The notes: generated from the sequence alone by a model not told the origin. Positions 18,010 through 27,078 are shown, numbered from the stretch's first letter. The stretch: 64,000 bases of DNA from Saccharicrinis sp050589685 (GCF_050589685.1 NZ_JBNGOS010000008.1:1-64000), one strand, 5' to 3'. Program-made: numbers and translations.

Positions 18010-20018
18010 TGAAAATGAACGAGTCTGTTGGTATCTACAACCATAGAAATGGAACCGTCGCCCATGATCGAAGCTCCTGAAATCACTTCCTGGTCTTTCA
18101 GCAGTTTCCCGAATGGCTTTACCACGGTTTGGTATTCTCCTATAACCTCATCAACAATTAACCCAATTTGCTTATCTTCATATTTGATTTGAATGATATG
18201 TTCCTTTTCGCTTGTTTCTGGTTCGTTAAAAATACTCCTCATCCCAATTACAGGAAACTGCTCTCCATCCAAAGTAATCACATCATTAAATATGCTTTTT
18301 CTGTCCTTGTTTTCCAGCGGGTATATTTTTTCGATGGCCGAAACCGGAATTACATATTGCGACTGGGCCACGGTAACCAGCAATCCATCGATAATGGATA
18401 AGGTTAAAGGTAACTCCAGGGTTAAAGTTGTTCCTTTATCCACTTCAGAATCGATGGAAACCTCGCCCCTTATTTCACCAATCTTTCTTTTAACAACATC
18501 CATACCCACGCCTCTCCCGGATAGGTCGGAAACCTGTTCTTTGGTAGAAAACCCGCTCATGAATACTAAATCAAGGATTTCTTTTTTACTAAGTTCAACG
18601 CCTTCGTCAACTATTCCTTTATGAATGGCCTTATTTAAAATAAAGTTAGGGTCGATTCCCTTTCCGTCGTCAATAATTTTAATAATCACATTGGCACCTT
18701 CGTAATAGGCCTTAAATATGATATTACCTTTTGGGTTTTTGCCTTTTTTAATTCGTTCATCGGGCATTTCAATGGCATGATCCACACAATTCCTGATCAT
18801 ATGTAACAGGGGATCGGTAAGGTGCTCAATAATATTTTTATCCAACTCAATGTCGCCGCCCTCGATAATAAAATCTATTTCCTTGTTTAACTCCTTTGAT
18901 AAATCACGCACCAGACGCTGGAATCTCATCAAATCGCTCTGGATAGGGATCAGACTAATTTCAAATGCGCTATCTCTTAATTGCCGTGTTAGTTTTTGAA
19001 TGTTTTCCGAAAGGGAAATAATTTGTGGTTCTCCACTTTTTTCGGCATATAAGTTAAGTTGTGCCTGAATGGTTACCAACTCGCTAACCAGGTTCACCAG
19101 TTCGTCAATTTTGGAGGAAGCTACCCTGATACTGGAAATTTTATGCTCTTTTAGTTGTGCTTTCTTTTTTTCCGGGGATACCTTTTTTTGTTCACCTGAC
19201 CAAGTTATTCCCTTGAGCAATTCGGCCGTTAGTTTTTCCTCGTTACGCCGGCATTTTGCCATTATCTCTTCGAACAAGGCGTTTTCGGTAATATTGCCAT
19301 CAAAAATTTCATGGATGGTTAAATCGCATTCATCTTCAACAAAGATAAACACATCCTGTATCTCGTTAAGCGCTTCGGATGTGTTTAAAACAATGTCCCA
19401 GGTAACAAAACATTCCTGCGGATTCATGTCCGCCAATTCAGGAACCTTTTCATCGTTGAACAAAACCACTGCTTTGCCCAACGCATGCAAGTCATCCAAC
19501 AAAAACATTACGTTAGTCCCGTTTTGAAGAATGTTTGTATGGGGCTTAAAGTTTATCAGATATGTTTTGGAACCATCCGGCTCTATTTTTACCGCGGCAT
19601 CGGCATCGCTGTTTTTTTGACTCTGATCATCATCCTGGGGTTTGGAAACCAATTCTTGAACTTTACGGGTTAAGCCTGCCAGTTCCTGCTTTTCCGATTC
19701 ATCCGTTAAATCACCAACATCCAATAAGTGTTTAATCTGGTCGATAGCATTAAACGTTACAGAGATTATTTCATCCGAAATAACCAGTTTTCCGTTACGA
19801 ACCTCATCAAAAACAGTTTCCAGATGGTGCGTGAATTCGCTCAAATCATTAAATCCGAACATGGCGCCACCGCCCTTAAGCGAGTGCATGGCTCTAAATA
19901 TCCGTTCAATTATTTCCTTGTCTGTCCTATCATCTTCGAGAAGCAACAAGGCCTCTTCGAGGTCGTGCACATTGTCGAGAGATTCTTCAACAAATTTGGC
20001 TCTAAACTTATCAATCAT
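17985..20018 (-). CDS. cheA: CheA chemotaxis histidine kinase
   Basis: A 677-residue CheA with domains in the usual order: Hpt (1-about 105) with phosphoacceptor His45 in AMHSLKGGG, a P2-like region (about 150-265), dimerisation domain (about 290-345), ATPase domain (about 345-530) with HMIRNCVDHAIE, DDGKGI and GRGVGMD boxes, and a C-terminal CheW-like regulatory domain. It has no fused receiver, so phosphate should pass to the separate CheY, CheB and possibly the Hpt protein. It lies 14 bp after the Hpt gene. Confidence 0.97.
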   Translation of the reverse strand: MIDKFRAKFVEESLDNVHDLEEALLLLEDDRTDKEIIERIFRAMHSLKGGGAMFGFNDLSEFTHHLETVFDEVRNGKLVISDEIISVTFNAIDQIKHLLDVGDLTDESEKQELAGLTRKVQELVSKPQDDDQSQKNSDADAAVKIEPDGSKTYLINFKPHTNILQNGTNVMFLLDDLHALGKAVVLFNDEKVPELADMNPQECFVTWDIVLNTSEALNEIQDVFIFVEDECDLTIHEIFDGNITENALFEEIMAKCRRNEEKLTAELLKGITWSGEQKKVSPEKKKAQLKEHKISSIRVASSKIDELVNLVSELVTIQAQLNLYAEKSGEPQIISLSENIQKLTRQLRDSAFEISLIPIQSDLMRFQRLVRDLSKELNKEIDFIIEGGDIELDKNIIEHLTDPLLHMIRNCVDHAIEMPDERIKKGKNPKGNIIFKAYYEGANVIIKIIDDGKGIDPNFILNKAIHKGIVDEGVELSKKEILDLVFMSGFSTKEQVSDLSGRGVGMDVVKRKIGEIRGEVSIDSEVDKGTTLTLELPLTLSIIDGLLVTVAQSQYVIPVSAIEKIYPLENKDRKSIFNDVITLDGEQFPVIGMRSIFNEPETSEKEHIIQIKYEDKQIGLIVDEVIGEYQTVVKPFGKLLKDQEVISGASIMGDGSISMVVDTNRLVHFHWNQKLHK

Positions 20019-20032
20019 GCGCCTGCATTTTA

Positions 20033-20404
20033 CTAGATTAGAGACTCAAAAAAACGCAAAGATTTACTAACGTCTTCCGAATCAAGGTTTCTCTGTTGGT
20101 TATTACCCAGCTCCGCTTTTAACGCAGGTATGAGCTTAATGGTATTGGATACAATTTCGTTTGATAAAGAGAGGTTTCCGTTTTTGATAGCATCATAGAC
20201 ACGCTCCATTGGTATGGCAATATCATCCAGCCCATAAATACCCAACATTGGCGCAGTACCCTTTATTTTGTGCACTGCCGTAAATATTTTTTCAGCAACA
20301 CAATCTAAAGGGTTACCGAGGGATTCGGCACCTAAATCCATCTCGATGGAATCGAGATCATGTAGCGTATCGCTGATAAAACCTTCTTTTATCTTTTCTA
20401 TCAT
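20033..20404 (-). CDS. Stand-alone Hpt phosphotransfer protein
   Basis: A 123-residue histidine phosphotransfer protein, with phosphoacceptor His45 in AVHKIKGTAPML. I start it at the ATG at 20404, which overlaps the cheY stop as ATGA; an upstream in-frame ATG at 20464 would add 20 residues lying inside cheY and is unlikely. Its Hpt domain resembles the P1 domain of the following CheA. A free Hpt next to CheA and a kinase-like protein without acceptor His suggests an extra phosphorelay branch. Confidence 0.9.
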   Translation of the reverse strand: MIEKIKEGFISDTLHDLDSIEMDLGAESLGNPLDCVAEKIFTAVHKIKGTAPMLGIYGLDDIAIPMERVYDAIKNGNLSLSNEIVSNTIKLIPALKAELGNNQQRNLDSEDVSKSLRFFESLI

Positions 20405-20766
20405 CTTAAAACTCTGGATATCGCACTTAAAAGTTTGGCAGGAACAAAAGGTTTGATAATCCACCCCGTGGCACCGGCTTGTTTTGCTTCCATCTTTTTA
20501 GCTGCTTGCGATTCTGTTGTCAGAAATAAAATAGGAATATGCTTGTAGGCATCAATTTCGCGCACTTTGCGAATCAAACCTAAACCATCCAGGTTAGGCA
20601 TGTGTAAATCGGTAATGATAATGTCGATGGTTCTTCCATCTAAAAATTGAAGTGCATCCTCCCCGTCAATACCTACCAATACTTCGTACCCTTCGTTTTG
20701 TAGGGTAAAATTAACAACTTCCCTGATGCTTTCAGAATCGTCAACAATAAGAACTGTCTTAGCCAT
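20401..20766 (-). CDS. cheY: CheY-like response regulator
   Basis: A 121-residue single receiver domain: acidic pair VDDS (8-11), phosphoacceptor Asp53 in ITDLHMPNLDG, switch Thr in LTTES, and conserved Lys in KPFVP. It is the likely phosphate acceptor from CheA. Because no flagellar motor is present, its target is unknown: gliding machinery, the STAS protein beside it, or the Sia-type module. It is 18 bp after the STAS gene and overlaps the Hpt gene. Confidence 0.94.
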   Translation of the reverse strand: MAKTVLIVDDSESIREVVNFTLQNEGYEVLVGIDGEDALQFLDGRTIDIIITDLHMPNLDGLGLIRKVREIDAYKHIPILFLTTESQAAKKMEAKQAGATGWIIKPFVPAKLLSAISRVLR

Positions 20767-20784
20767 AATTAGTAAATGTTTATT

Positions 20785-21096
20785 CTATAGTTTAAATAGG
20801 TCATTAAAACCTGCGTTGGCAACCAAGGTACACGCTTCATCGTTAAATGTACCCTCTAAATTAAAATCGAGCCTCTTGTTTTTATAAGCCATTTTAATAG
20901 CGAGAACAAGTTGAATAAATGTGATATCGATTCTCGTTGGATTGTCGACCTTTATATGTAGTTTTTTTGAAAAGTCAAGCGTTTTAAGCAACTCTTCTTT
21001 TATGGTATCGGCATGATTAATGATTAAATCACCGGAAATGATCATTTCCTGTATATCACTATCATCCTTCATTTCAACTGAAAATGGTTTATCCAT
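20785..21096 (-). CDS. STAS domain protein
   Basis: A 103-residue STAS-type protein with the alternating beta/alpha pattern of anti-sigma-factor antagonists. The segment that normally carries the phosphorylated Ser (DSSGL) reads IDITFIQL here, so a Thr is at or near that site. It lies between the receptor gene (26 bp) and cheY (18 bp). STAS proteins are the classical substrates of partner-switch kinases, so it could be a physical link between the chemosensory array and the SiaA/SiaB pair in the same cluster; this is inference. Confidence 0.82.
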   Translation of the reverse strand: MDKPFSVEMKDDSDIQEMIISGDLIINHADTIKEELLKTLDFSKKLHIKVDNPTRIDITFIQLVLAIKMAYKNKRLDFNLEGTFNDEACTLVANAGFNDLFKL

Positions 21097-21122
21097 AACT
21101 TGCAGGTTTATTACAATACGTT

Positions 21123-22832
21123 CTAAAATTTTTCGTAATTATCCAAGTCCATTTCTCTTTCCAGGTTGATCAAATCACCTATTTCCGGAGAAACTTTGGT
21201 TTTTTTCGGTTTTCGTTCCACGCCTGGTTCAGATAGCTTTTTTTCTGTTTTCTTTACGAAGGACTTTGGGATGGATGTGCCAGTCTGCATCATATTTTCG
21301 TCACCAATGGTAAAGAAACTCACCGATTCTTTCAACCTGTCTGCCAAAACCGCCAGCTGCTCCGCACTCTGCGTTAACTCATCCGACGAGGAAGCATTTT
21401 CCTGTGTGATCATGTTTAACTGTTGCATGGCCATATTAATTTGCTCTGCACCTGTTTTTTGTTCCAAACTGGCTGCCGAAATTTCTTTAATGAGCTGTGT
21501 TGTTTTTTGAATATCGGGTACCAGCAATCGCGATTTCTCGCCAGCTTCCTGCGATACCTTTAAACCACCATTTACCAAACTATGAATTTCATCGGCTGCT
21601 ACTTTACTTCGCTCGGCCAGCTTACGTACTTCGGATGCCACTACCGAGAATCCTTTTCCATGTTCTCCTGCACGGGCGGCTTCTACGGCTGCATTCAATG
21701 CCAATATATTGGTTTGAAAGGCAATATCTCCAATAATCGTAATCTTTTCTGCCACACTTTTCATCGAGTCCGCAGCTTCCGAAGACAGTTTATCTGCCAC
21801 ATTAACATCTTGTGCCGTTTCAACCGTAATTTTTTCCGTCTGCACCGCATTTTCCGTGTTCTGATCGATATTGGCTACCATCTCCTCAATGGAAGTGGAT
21901 ACTTCTTCGGCAGATGCAGCCTGATCGGCAGATCCCTTGGAAAGCTGCAAAGAACTATCTTTCACGTTCTTGCCACTGGACACCAAGTCATTTGCGTTTT
22001 CTTTAATTGAAATCACAATGTTTTTGATATTAGTGGCCATCGCCTTAAGCGCATCTGCAAGCTTACCTATTTCATCGTCTTGCTCTATCTTAAGTTCTGC
22101 CGTTAAATCACCATTCCCAATGGCCTGGGCGAATTCAACTCCTTTAGTTAATGGCAAAACAATACTTTTATACAACCAGTATGCAATAACCACCGAAACC
22201 ACAACCAATAGCAATATCATTACGACCACAAATCCATTGAACCAGGCAAATGAAGCATCCATTTTATTAAGCGATGCAGTGTTTAAACCGTTAAACTTGT
22301 CTACTAATACGGTAAGTTCCTCCACAATCTTATTACTTAATTTAATTATCTCTCCGTCTTCCTGAACCATTGGTTCCACCTCAAATATTACCATAACATC
22401 ATCATAAGCCTCAAACGAATTTAAACTGTTCATTACATATTGATGTTTTGTGAACAGTGAGTCTGTTTTGCGCTTAATTGCGTCAAAGGCAGCTTGATCC
22501 GACTTTTCCCAGTTGATTTTATTGTTTGTAAGCCTTTCTATTAACTCAGGATAATCAGTGGTATGTAAATTTTCAAGCACCACTTTATCCGCGGTACCCG
22601 GTTGCCTGTCAATAAAAACCCAGCTTTTAATTAAAGCCTTCGAACTGATAACCATATCTTTAAGTTGCTGTATATTATGTTCAGAAGGACTATATACACC
22701 TGTAATCTGATCACTTAAAGCCCGACTACTATTTAAGGTAAAATAAGTAGAAACACCGTTTATAATAATTGCCAATAGCAAAATACTAAAACCAGCAATC
22801 AGTTTTTGAGCAATATTTAATTTTATCTTCAT
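21123..22832 (-). CDS. Methyl-accepting chemoreceptor with C-terminal pentapeptide
   Basis: A 569-residue transmembrane receptor: TM1 (about 10-30), a periplasmic helical-bundle sensor (about 31-200), TM2 (about 202-224), HAMP (about 225-278), and a signalling domain whose hairpin tip reads IAFQTNILALNAAVEAARAG. The last residues are NYEKF, which fits the x-aromatic-x-x-aromatic consensus of CheR-binding pentapeptides (NWETF in enteric Tar/Tsr). It is the only classical receptor in the cluster. It follows the YfiR-like gene by 6 bp, which suggests that the periplasmic protein feeds its sensor domain. Confidence 0.93.
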   Translation of the reverse strand: MKIKLNIAQKLIAGFSILLLAIIINGVSTYFTLNSSRALSDQITGVYSPSEHNIQQLKDMVISSKALIKSWVFIDRQPGTADKVVLENLHTTDYPELIERLTNNKINWEKSDQAAFDAIKRKTDSLFTKHQYVMNSLNSFEAYDDVMVIFEVEPMVQEDGEIIKLSNKIVEELTVLVDKFNGLNTASLNKMDASFAWFNGFVVVMILLLVVVSVVIAYWLYKSIVLPLTKGVEFAQAIGNGDLTAELKIEQDDEIGKLADALKAMATNIKNIVISIKENANDLVSSGKNVKDSSLQLSKGSADQAASAEEVSTSIEEMVANIDQNTENAVQTEKITVETAQDVNVADKLSSEAADSMKSVAEKITIIGDIAFQTNILALNAAVEAARAGEHGKGFSVVASEVRKLAERSKVAADEIHSLVNGGLKVSQEAGEKSRLLVPDIQKTTQLIKEISAASLEQKTGAEQINMAMQQLNMITQENASSSDELTQSAEQLAVLADRLKESVSFFTIGDENMMQTGTSIPKSFVKKTEKKLSEPGVERKPKKTKVSPEIGDLINLEREMDLDNYEKF

Positions 22833-22838
22833 TTAGTT

Positions 22839-23351
22839 TTACTTTTTTATAGCGGCTGTCATATTTGTGAGTTTAGAGCTTACACTCAATCCGAGGTTTT
22901 GCGCATTTGAATGGTGAATCTCAAACTTTAAATTGTTTTCTCTCACCACAAAATTGATAACAGCTCCATGCTTAGTAGCTCCTTCCGTTTCCGCAATTAA
23001 CAATGAACTTTTACCAATTTTGGAAAAAAGGTTTTCGGAATGACGGGGAAAATTAACACTGGAGGCAACATACAGCACCTGGCAATCAGTCACTTCATCA
23101 ACTGATTTAAACTGTTTTACAACAACATTCTGGTAACCAAACTTTTTGCCAGCTGATTGCTTTATTAAGTATTCTGCAATTTTTACATTTTTTAAAACGC
23201 CAATTACAAAATCTCCTTGTTTAGCATCATCGGGCCATCCGATATACCGGATGAAATTTAAAGTAAATACAGATTTGTATTTTTCAACTTGACTAAAACC
23301 TAGCTTTGGAACAGTAAAGGTAAGTATTAAAAGCAACAAGATTTTTTTCAT
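22839..23351 (-). CDS. YfiR family (DUF4154) periplasmic protein
   Basis: A 170-residue exported protein of the YfiR/DUF4154 family, recognisable from the opening FTLNFIRYIGWP and the later LLIAETEGATKHGAVINFV. I start it at the ATG at 23351, which begins a good signal peptide (Met-Lys-Lys then a Leu-rich core); the frame is open for 41 more codons upstream but those do not look like a signal. YfiR in Pseudomonas is a periplasmic inhibitor of the membrane cyclase YfiN. Here the adjacent partner is the chemoreceptor instead. It is the first gene of the minus-strand cluster. Confidence 0.87.
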   Translation of the reverse strand: MKKILLLLILTFTVPKLGFSQVEKYKSVFTLNFIRYIGWPDDAKQGDFVIGVLKNVKIAEYLIKQSAGKKFGYQNVVVKQFKSVDEVTDCQVLYVASSVNFPRHSENLFSKIGKSSLLIAETEGATKHGAVINFVVRENNLKFEIHHSNAQNLGLSVSSKLTNMTAAIKK

Positions 23352-23499
23352 ATCACAACACCATTTATTGTTTGTTTTACTCCACCCTGTTACGGTCAGT
23401 ATTGTAAATAGGTTACTTTTTTTGTTTATAAAATGTTGAAAAATACCATGCGTACTAAAAAATAACTTCTTCAAATGATACCTTAATCAATAAAACGAA

Positions 23500-23507
23500 T
23501 AAATTTG
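23500..23507 (+). promoter_or_regulatory. Putative -7 box (TAAATTTG)
   Basis: TAAATTTG matches the Bacteroidota TAnnTTTG -7 element and lies 21 bp before the ATG of the chorismatase-like gene. I see no convincing TTTG -33 element at the right distance, so support is partial. Confidence 0.4.
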
Positions 23508-23528
23508 CGCCAAATTAATTTTTTAGGG

Positions 23529-24578
23529 ATGAGAATTGTAAATCTTATTAGCGCACAAGCGGGTAATTCATTTAAAAACAGGGTTAAAAACACCCTTCAT
23601 CATATATTAAAAAGCAGCGACGGTACTTCTATTGTTAAGTTAGATTTTATCGTCAATAATTCCGATCCGGATCATTTTAACAAAGAATATGAATGTATTG
23701 AAAATGCGTTAAAAAATGTTTTCAAAGATAAAATACCAGCCTTTTCAATCATTTTCCAGAATATTTGTAACAACGAGGAATTTGTAATACAGTACCAATT
23801 GTATGATAAGGCCGAAGTACAATATAAAAAACTCCTCAACCATTATTATGTAACGGTAAAACATGGCGCCGGATTAGAAGTATTTTCCGGGGCTATCTCA
23901 TTCAAAGAAGATTCACTTTTGTTCTCGGCACAGCGATGTTTTGATTTTGCGGAACAAATTTTGATGGCTGAAGATTTAAATTTTGGTCATATTTACCGCC
24001 AGTGGAATTATATACCTGAATTGAATGGCTCCTCGGATTATGATCATCATGAAAGAGGAAACCTTCACATTTTCAACGAAATCAAGAACTTTTTTTATGA
24101 AGAAGCCTTATTTGTTAACGGGAAGCCTCTTGTAAATAATATTCATAATTTAGGCGATACGCTGGTAATTGAATTTAATGCGTTTGCCAAATTTCGAGAA
24201 GCCGCAAGTTCAAAGTTAAATCTGGATGATAATACTTTGATAGAGGATAAGGGTATAAAAAGCAAGTTTATTTACAATGGTAACAATGAATTCTGGTATA
24301 CAAGTATTTCTGATTTGAACCAGATTCCGGCAGATATTGAACAACAAACGATACAAACGCTAAAGAATATTTTCTCGCATAAAGATATTTGTAAGTTGGC
24401 GTTAAACGTTCAAAATCATTTTAAGTTTATTAGGGTTAATATTAAAAATAACGAAGACTATAACAGGGTGGAAGAAATAGTGCGTGGTTTATTACCGGAT
24501 GTTGAAACGGTTATTACCAGCCGCGAATTTCATCAACACAATTCATTGATAGAAATAGAGGGATTAATTTCCTGCTAG
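23529..24578 (+). CDS. Chorismatase/RidA-like fold protein
   Basis: A 349-residue soluble protein. I prefer the ATG at 23529; an upstream TTG at 23505 is also in frame. The segment IYRQWNYIPEL followed by HIFNEI resembles the RTWxYL...FN signature of the FkbO/Hyg5 chorismatase and RidA/YjgF superfamily, so a trimeric RidA-like fold is likely. The precise reaction cannot be read from the sequence. It precedes an RND-type exporter and a polyprenyl synthetase on the same strand, which would fit aromatic or polyene lipid metabolism, but that is inference only. Confidence 0.6.
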   Translation: MRIVNLISAQAGNSFKNRVKNTLHHILKSSDGTSIVKLDFIVNNSDPDHFNKEYECIENALKNVFKDKIPAFSIIFQNICNNEEFVIQYQLYDKAEVQYKKLLNHYYVTVKHGAGLEVFSGAISFKEDSLLFSAQRCFDFAEQILMAEDLNFGHIYRQWNYIPELNGSSDYDHHERGNLHIFNEIKNFFYEEALFVNGKPLVNNIHNLGDTLVIEFNAFAKFREAASSKLNLDDNTLIEDKGIKSKFIYNGNNEFWYTSISDLNQIPADIEQQTIQTLKNIFSHKDICKLALNVQNHFKFIRVNIKNNEDYNRVEEIVRGLLPDVETVITSREFHQHNSLIEIEGLISC

Positions 24579-24607
24579 GGTTCTACCCTGTCTGCCCCGA
24601 TTGGCAG
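24577..24607 (+). other. Two tandem short hairpins
   Basis: Immediately at the stop of the chorismatase-like gene are two GC-containing hairpins: AGGGT/ACCCT (24577-24581 and 24585-24589) and CTGCC/GGCAG (24592-24596 and 24603-24607). No T-run follows, so they are not typical terminators. They may stabilise the upstream message or attenuate the exporter gene that starts at 24676. Confidence 0.5.
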
Positions 24608-24675
24608 GATACAACACTATTGCTGAAGTATTTCAAATTAGCTTACATATAACAGTCAAATACCATTTAAATAAC

Positions 24676-27078
24676 ATGTGGATTTTTATCGCTCGCACCA
24701 TATTAAAAAACAGGATTCTGCTTTTAACCATATTATCCCTGGTCACCGTTTTCATGGCCTACAAAGCCGCCGATGTTCAAATGTCGTACCAATATGCGCC
24801 TTTGTTACCCGAAGATGACCCGGCTTATCTGGAATATGAAGCCTTTAAGGAAGTATTTGGAAATGAAGGAAATCTAATGGTTATTGGCGTAAAAGACAAA
24901 GATTTCTTTCAACTAGCCAATTACATGAACTGGACTAAGTTAAGTTCCGATATTGATTCCATTAAAGGCGTCAGTTCTGTTTTTTCGGTATCGGAATCAT
25001 ATAATCTTGTCAAAAACATAAAAGAAAAGCGGTTTGAAATTGAACCCTTATTTAAAGGTAAGGTGTCATCGCAGCATGAGCTTGACTCCATTAAAAACAA
25101 GTTTTATCAACTTCCATTTTACCAAAGTAATATTTACAATAAAAGTAAGGATTCTTACTTAATGGCCATCACCCTTGAACCCCATATTTTGCAAAGTCCC
25201 GAGCGTGTTGAACTCATTGAACAGATTGTTAAAATGGGAGCGGATTATACGGCCAAAACCAAAATAGATTTGCATTATTCCGGATTGCCGTTTATCAGGG
25301 TAACGACTGCCGAAATGGTCAAAAAAGAACTGAATATGTTCATTTTTATGGCCTTAGGAATCACTGCCGTTATCCTTTTTTTATTTTTCAGGTCGTTTAA
25401 GGTAATGATATTCTCAATGCTAGTAGTAGGAATGGCTGTTATATGGGCATTAGGTACACAGTCCTTGTTTGGATTCAAAATCACCATTTTAACCGGGATG
25501 ATCCCTCCGCTCATTATAGTTATCGGAATTCCCAACTCTGTATTTCTGCTCAACAAATACCACCAGGAGTACCGTAAGCACGGAAACAAAATAAAAGCTT
25601 TACAACGTGTAATCTGTAAAATAGGTAATGCCACGTTTTTAACCAATCTTACCACTGCTTCGGGCTTTGCAACCTTTATATTTACCAGTAGCCGGATATT
25701 GGTTGAGTTTGGTATAATAGCGGCCATAAATATTATTGGTGTGTTTATTCTGTCGTTGCTGTTGATCCCGATTATGTTTAGCTTTTTGTCGGTTCCAAAA
25801 CAAAGGCACTTAAACCATCTCGATAATAAGGCGGTGAATAATATAGTAGACAAACTGGTGCATATCTCTTTAAATCATCGAAACACTGTTTATATAACAA
25901 CCGGCATAATTTTAATATTCGGCATTATCGGAATCACCAACATTAAAACAACAGGTTATATGCTGGACGATATTCCACATGAAGATCCGCTTTATCTTGA
26001 CCTGAAGTTCTTCGAAGAGAACTTTGACGGGTTGATGCCGTTGGAAATCATGATCGATACCCAAAAACCCAACGGTGTACTCAGGACAAGCAATCTTAAA
26101 AAAATGGACTTGCTCAACAAAAAACTTTCGTCGCATCCCGAAATTTCTAATGCCCTATCCCTTACCGAAGTGGTTAAGTTTGCCCGCCAGGGGTTTTACA
26201 ATGGAAATCCGAAATACTACGATATCCCAAGTAACCAGGAACGTAACTTTTTGTTATCCTATGTTTCAAAAGGAGGAGGCGAACAACAACAGGTTATCAA
26301 TACATTTATCGACTCCTTGAAACAAAAAACAAGACTGAGTTACAGGTTAAAAGATATTGGTACCACAAAAATGACAGCGCTCAACAAATTGGTGATTGAA
26401 CTTATGGGTGAATTATTTCCGGAGGAGAGGTACAGCACTTCGGTTACCGGGGCCAGTGTACTCTTTTTTAAAGGAACCAAATATTTGATTCGTAATTTGT
26501 TTATAAGCTTGTTTTTGGCCATTGTTTTAATAGCCTCTTTTATGGCCTGGATGTTTTCGTCTAAACGTATGGTGATCGTGTCGCTGATACCGAACTTGAT
26601 TCCGTTACTCATGACGGCCGCCCTGATGGGGTACTTTGGAATTCCTATAAAACCTTCCACAATATTGGTTTTTAGCATCGCTTTCGGTATTTCCGTTGAC
26701 GATACGATACACTATCTGGCCAAATACCGTCAGGAATTAGGCGAAACAAACTGGAGTATTAAGGCCGCAGTTGTATTGGCACTCAAAGAAACAGGTGTGA
26801 GTATGATATACACTTCTATTATCTTGTTTTTTGGCTTCGGAATATTCGGTTTTTCAGAATTTGGGGGCACCGTAGCATTGGGTATTTTAGTTGCTGTGAC
26901 ATTATTAATAGCCCTTGTTTCGAACTTAATCTTGCTACCGTCGTTATTGTTATCGTTAGAGAAACAAATTACGAACGAATCCTTCAGGGAACCGTTACTT
27001 CATATTTATAACGAAGACGAAGATATTGAAATTGAAGATTTGAAAATTGAAAAAGTACCTGTTGACAGAACAGAGTAA
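24676..27078 (+). CDS. RND/MMPL family exporter
   Basis: An 800-residue inner-membrane protein with the RND two-repeat plan: TM1, a large periplasmic loop, TM2-6, TM7, a second loop, TM8-12. Motifs typical of the MMPL/predicted exporter group include GISVDDTIHYL in the second repeat and PLIIVIGIPNSVF in the first. I start it at the ATG at 24676 (WIFIARTILKNR follows), because the frame upstream is weak and starts with TTG. Such proteins move lipids or hydrophobic molecules with proton-motive force. The polyprenyl synthetase gene follows after 20 bp. Confidence 0.9.
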   Translation: MWIFIARTILKNRILLLTILSLVTVFMAYKAADVQMSYQYAPLLPEDDPAYLEYEAFKEVFGNEGNLMVIGVKDKDFFQLANYMNWTKLSSDIDSIKGVSSVFSVSESYNLVKNIKEKRFEIEPLFKGKVSSQHELDSIKNKFYQLPFYQSNIYNKSKDSYLMAITLEPHILQSPERVELIEQIVKMGADYTAKTKIDLHYSGLPFIRVTTAEMVKKELNMFIFMALGITAVILFLFFRSFKVMIFSMLVVGMAVIWALGTQSLFGFKITILTGMIPPLIIVIGIPNSVFLLNKYHQEYRKHGNKIKALQRVICKIGNATFLTNLTTASGFATFIFTSSRILVEFGIIAAINIIGVFILSLLLIPIMFSFLSVPKQRHLNHLDNKAVNNIVDKLVHISLNHRNTVYITTGIILIFGIIGITNIKTTGYMLDDIPHEDPLYLDLKFFEENFDGLMPLEIMIDTQKPNGVLRTSNLKKMDLLNKKLSSHPEISNALSLTEVVKFARQGFYNGNPKYYDIPSNQERNFLLSYVSKGGGEQQQVINTFIDSLKQKTRLSYRLKDIGTTKMTALNKLVIELMGELFPEERYSTSVTGASVLFFKGTKYLIRNLFISLFLAIVLIASFMAWMFSSKRMVIVSLIPNLIPLLMTAALMGYFGIPIKPSTILVFSIAFGISVDDTIHYLAKYRQELGETNWSIKAAVVLALKETGVSMIYTSIILFFGFGIFGFSEFGGTVALGILVAVTLLIALVSNLILLPSLLLSLEKQITNESFREPLLHIYNEDEDIEIEDLKIEKVPVDRTE

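Noticed and set aside
20405..20464. Longer N-terminus for the Hpt protein
   Set aside because: The extra 20 codons lie inside cheY, while the ATG at 20404 gives a typical ATGA overlap and a normal domain start.
23352..23474. 41-residue N-terminal extension of the YfiR-like protein
   Set aside because: The ATG at 23351 starts a standard signal peptide; the extension would bury it.
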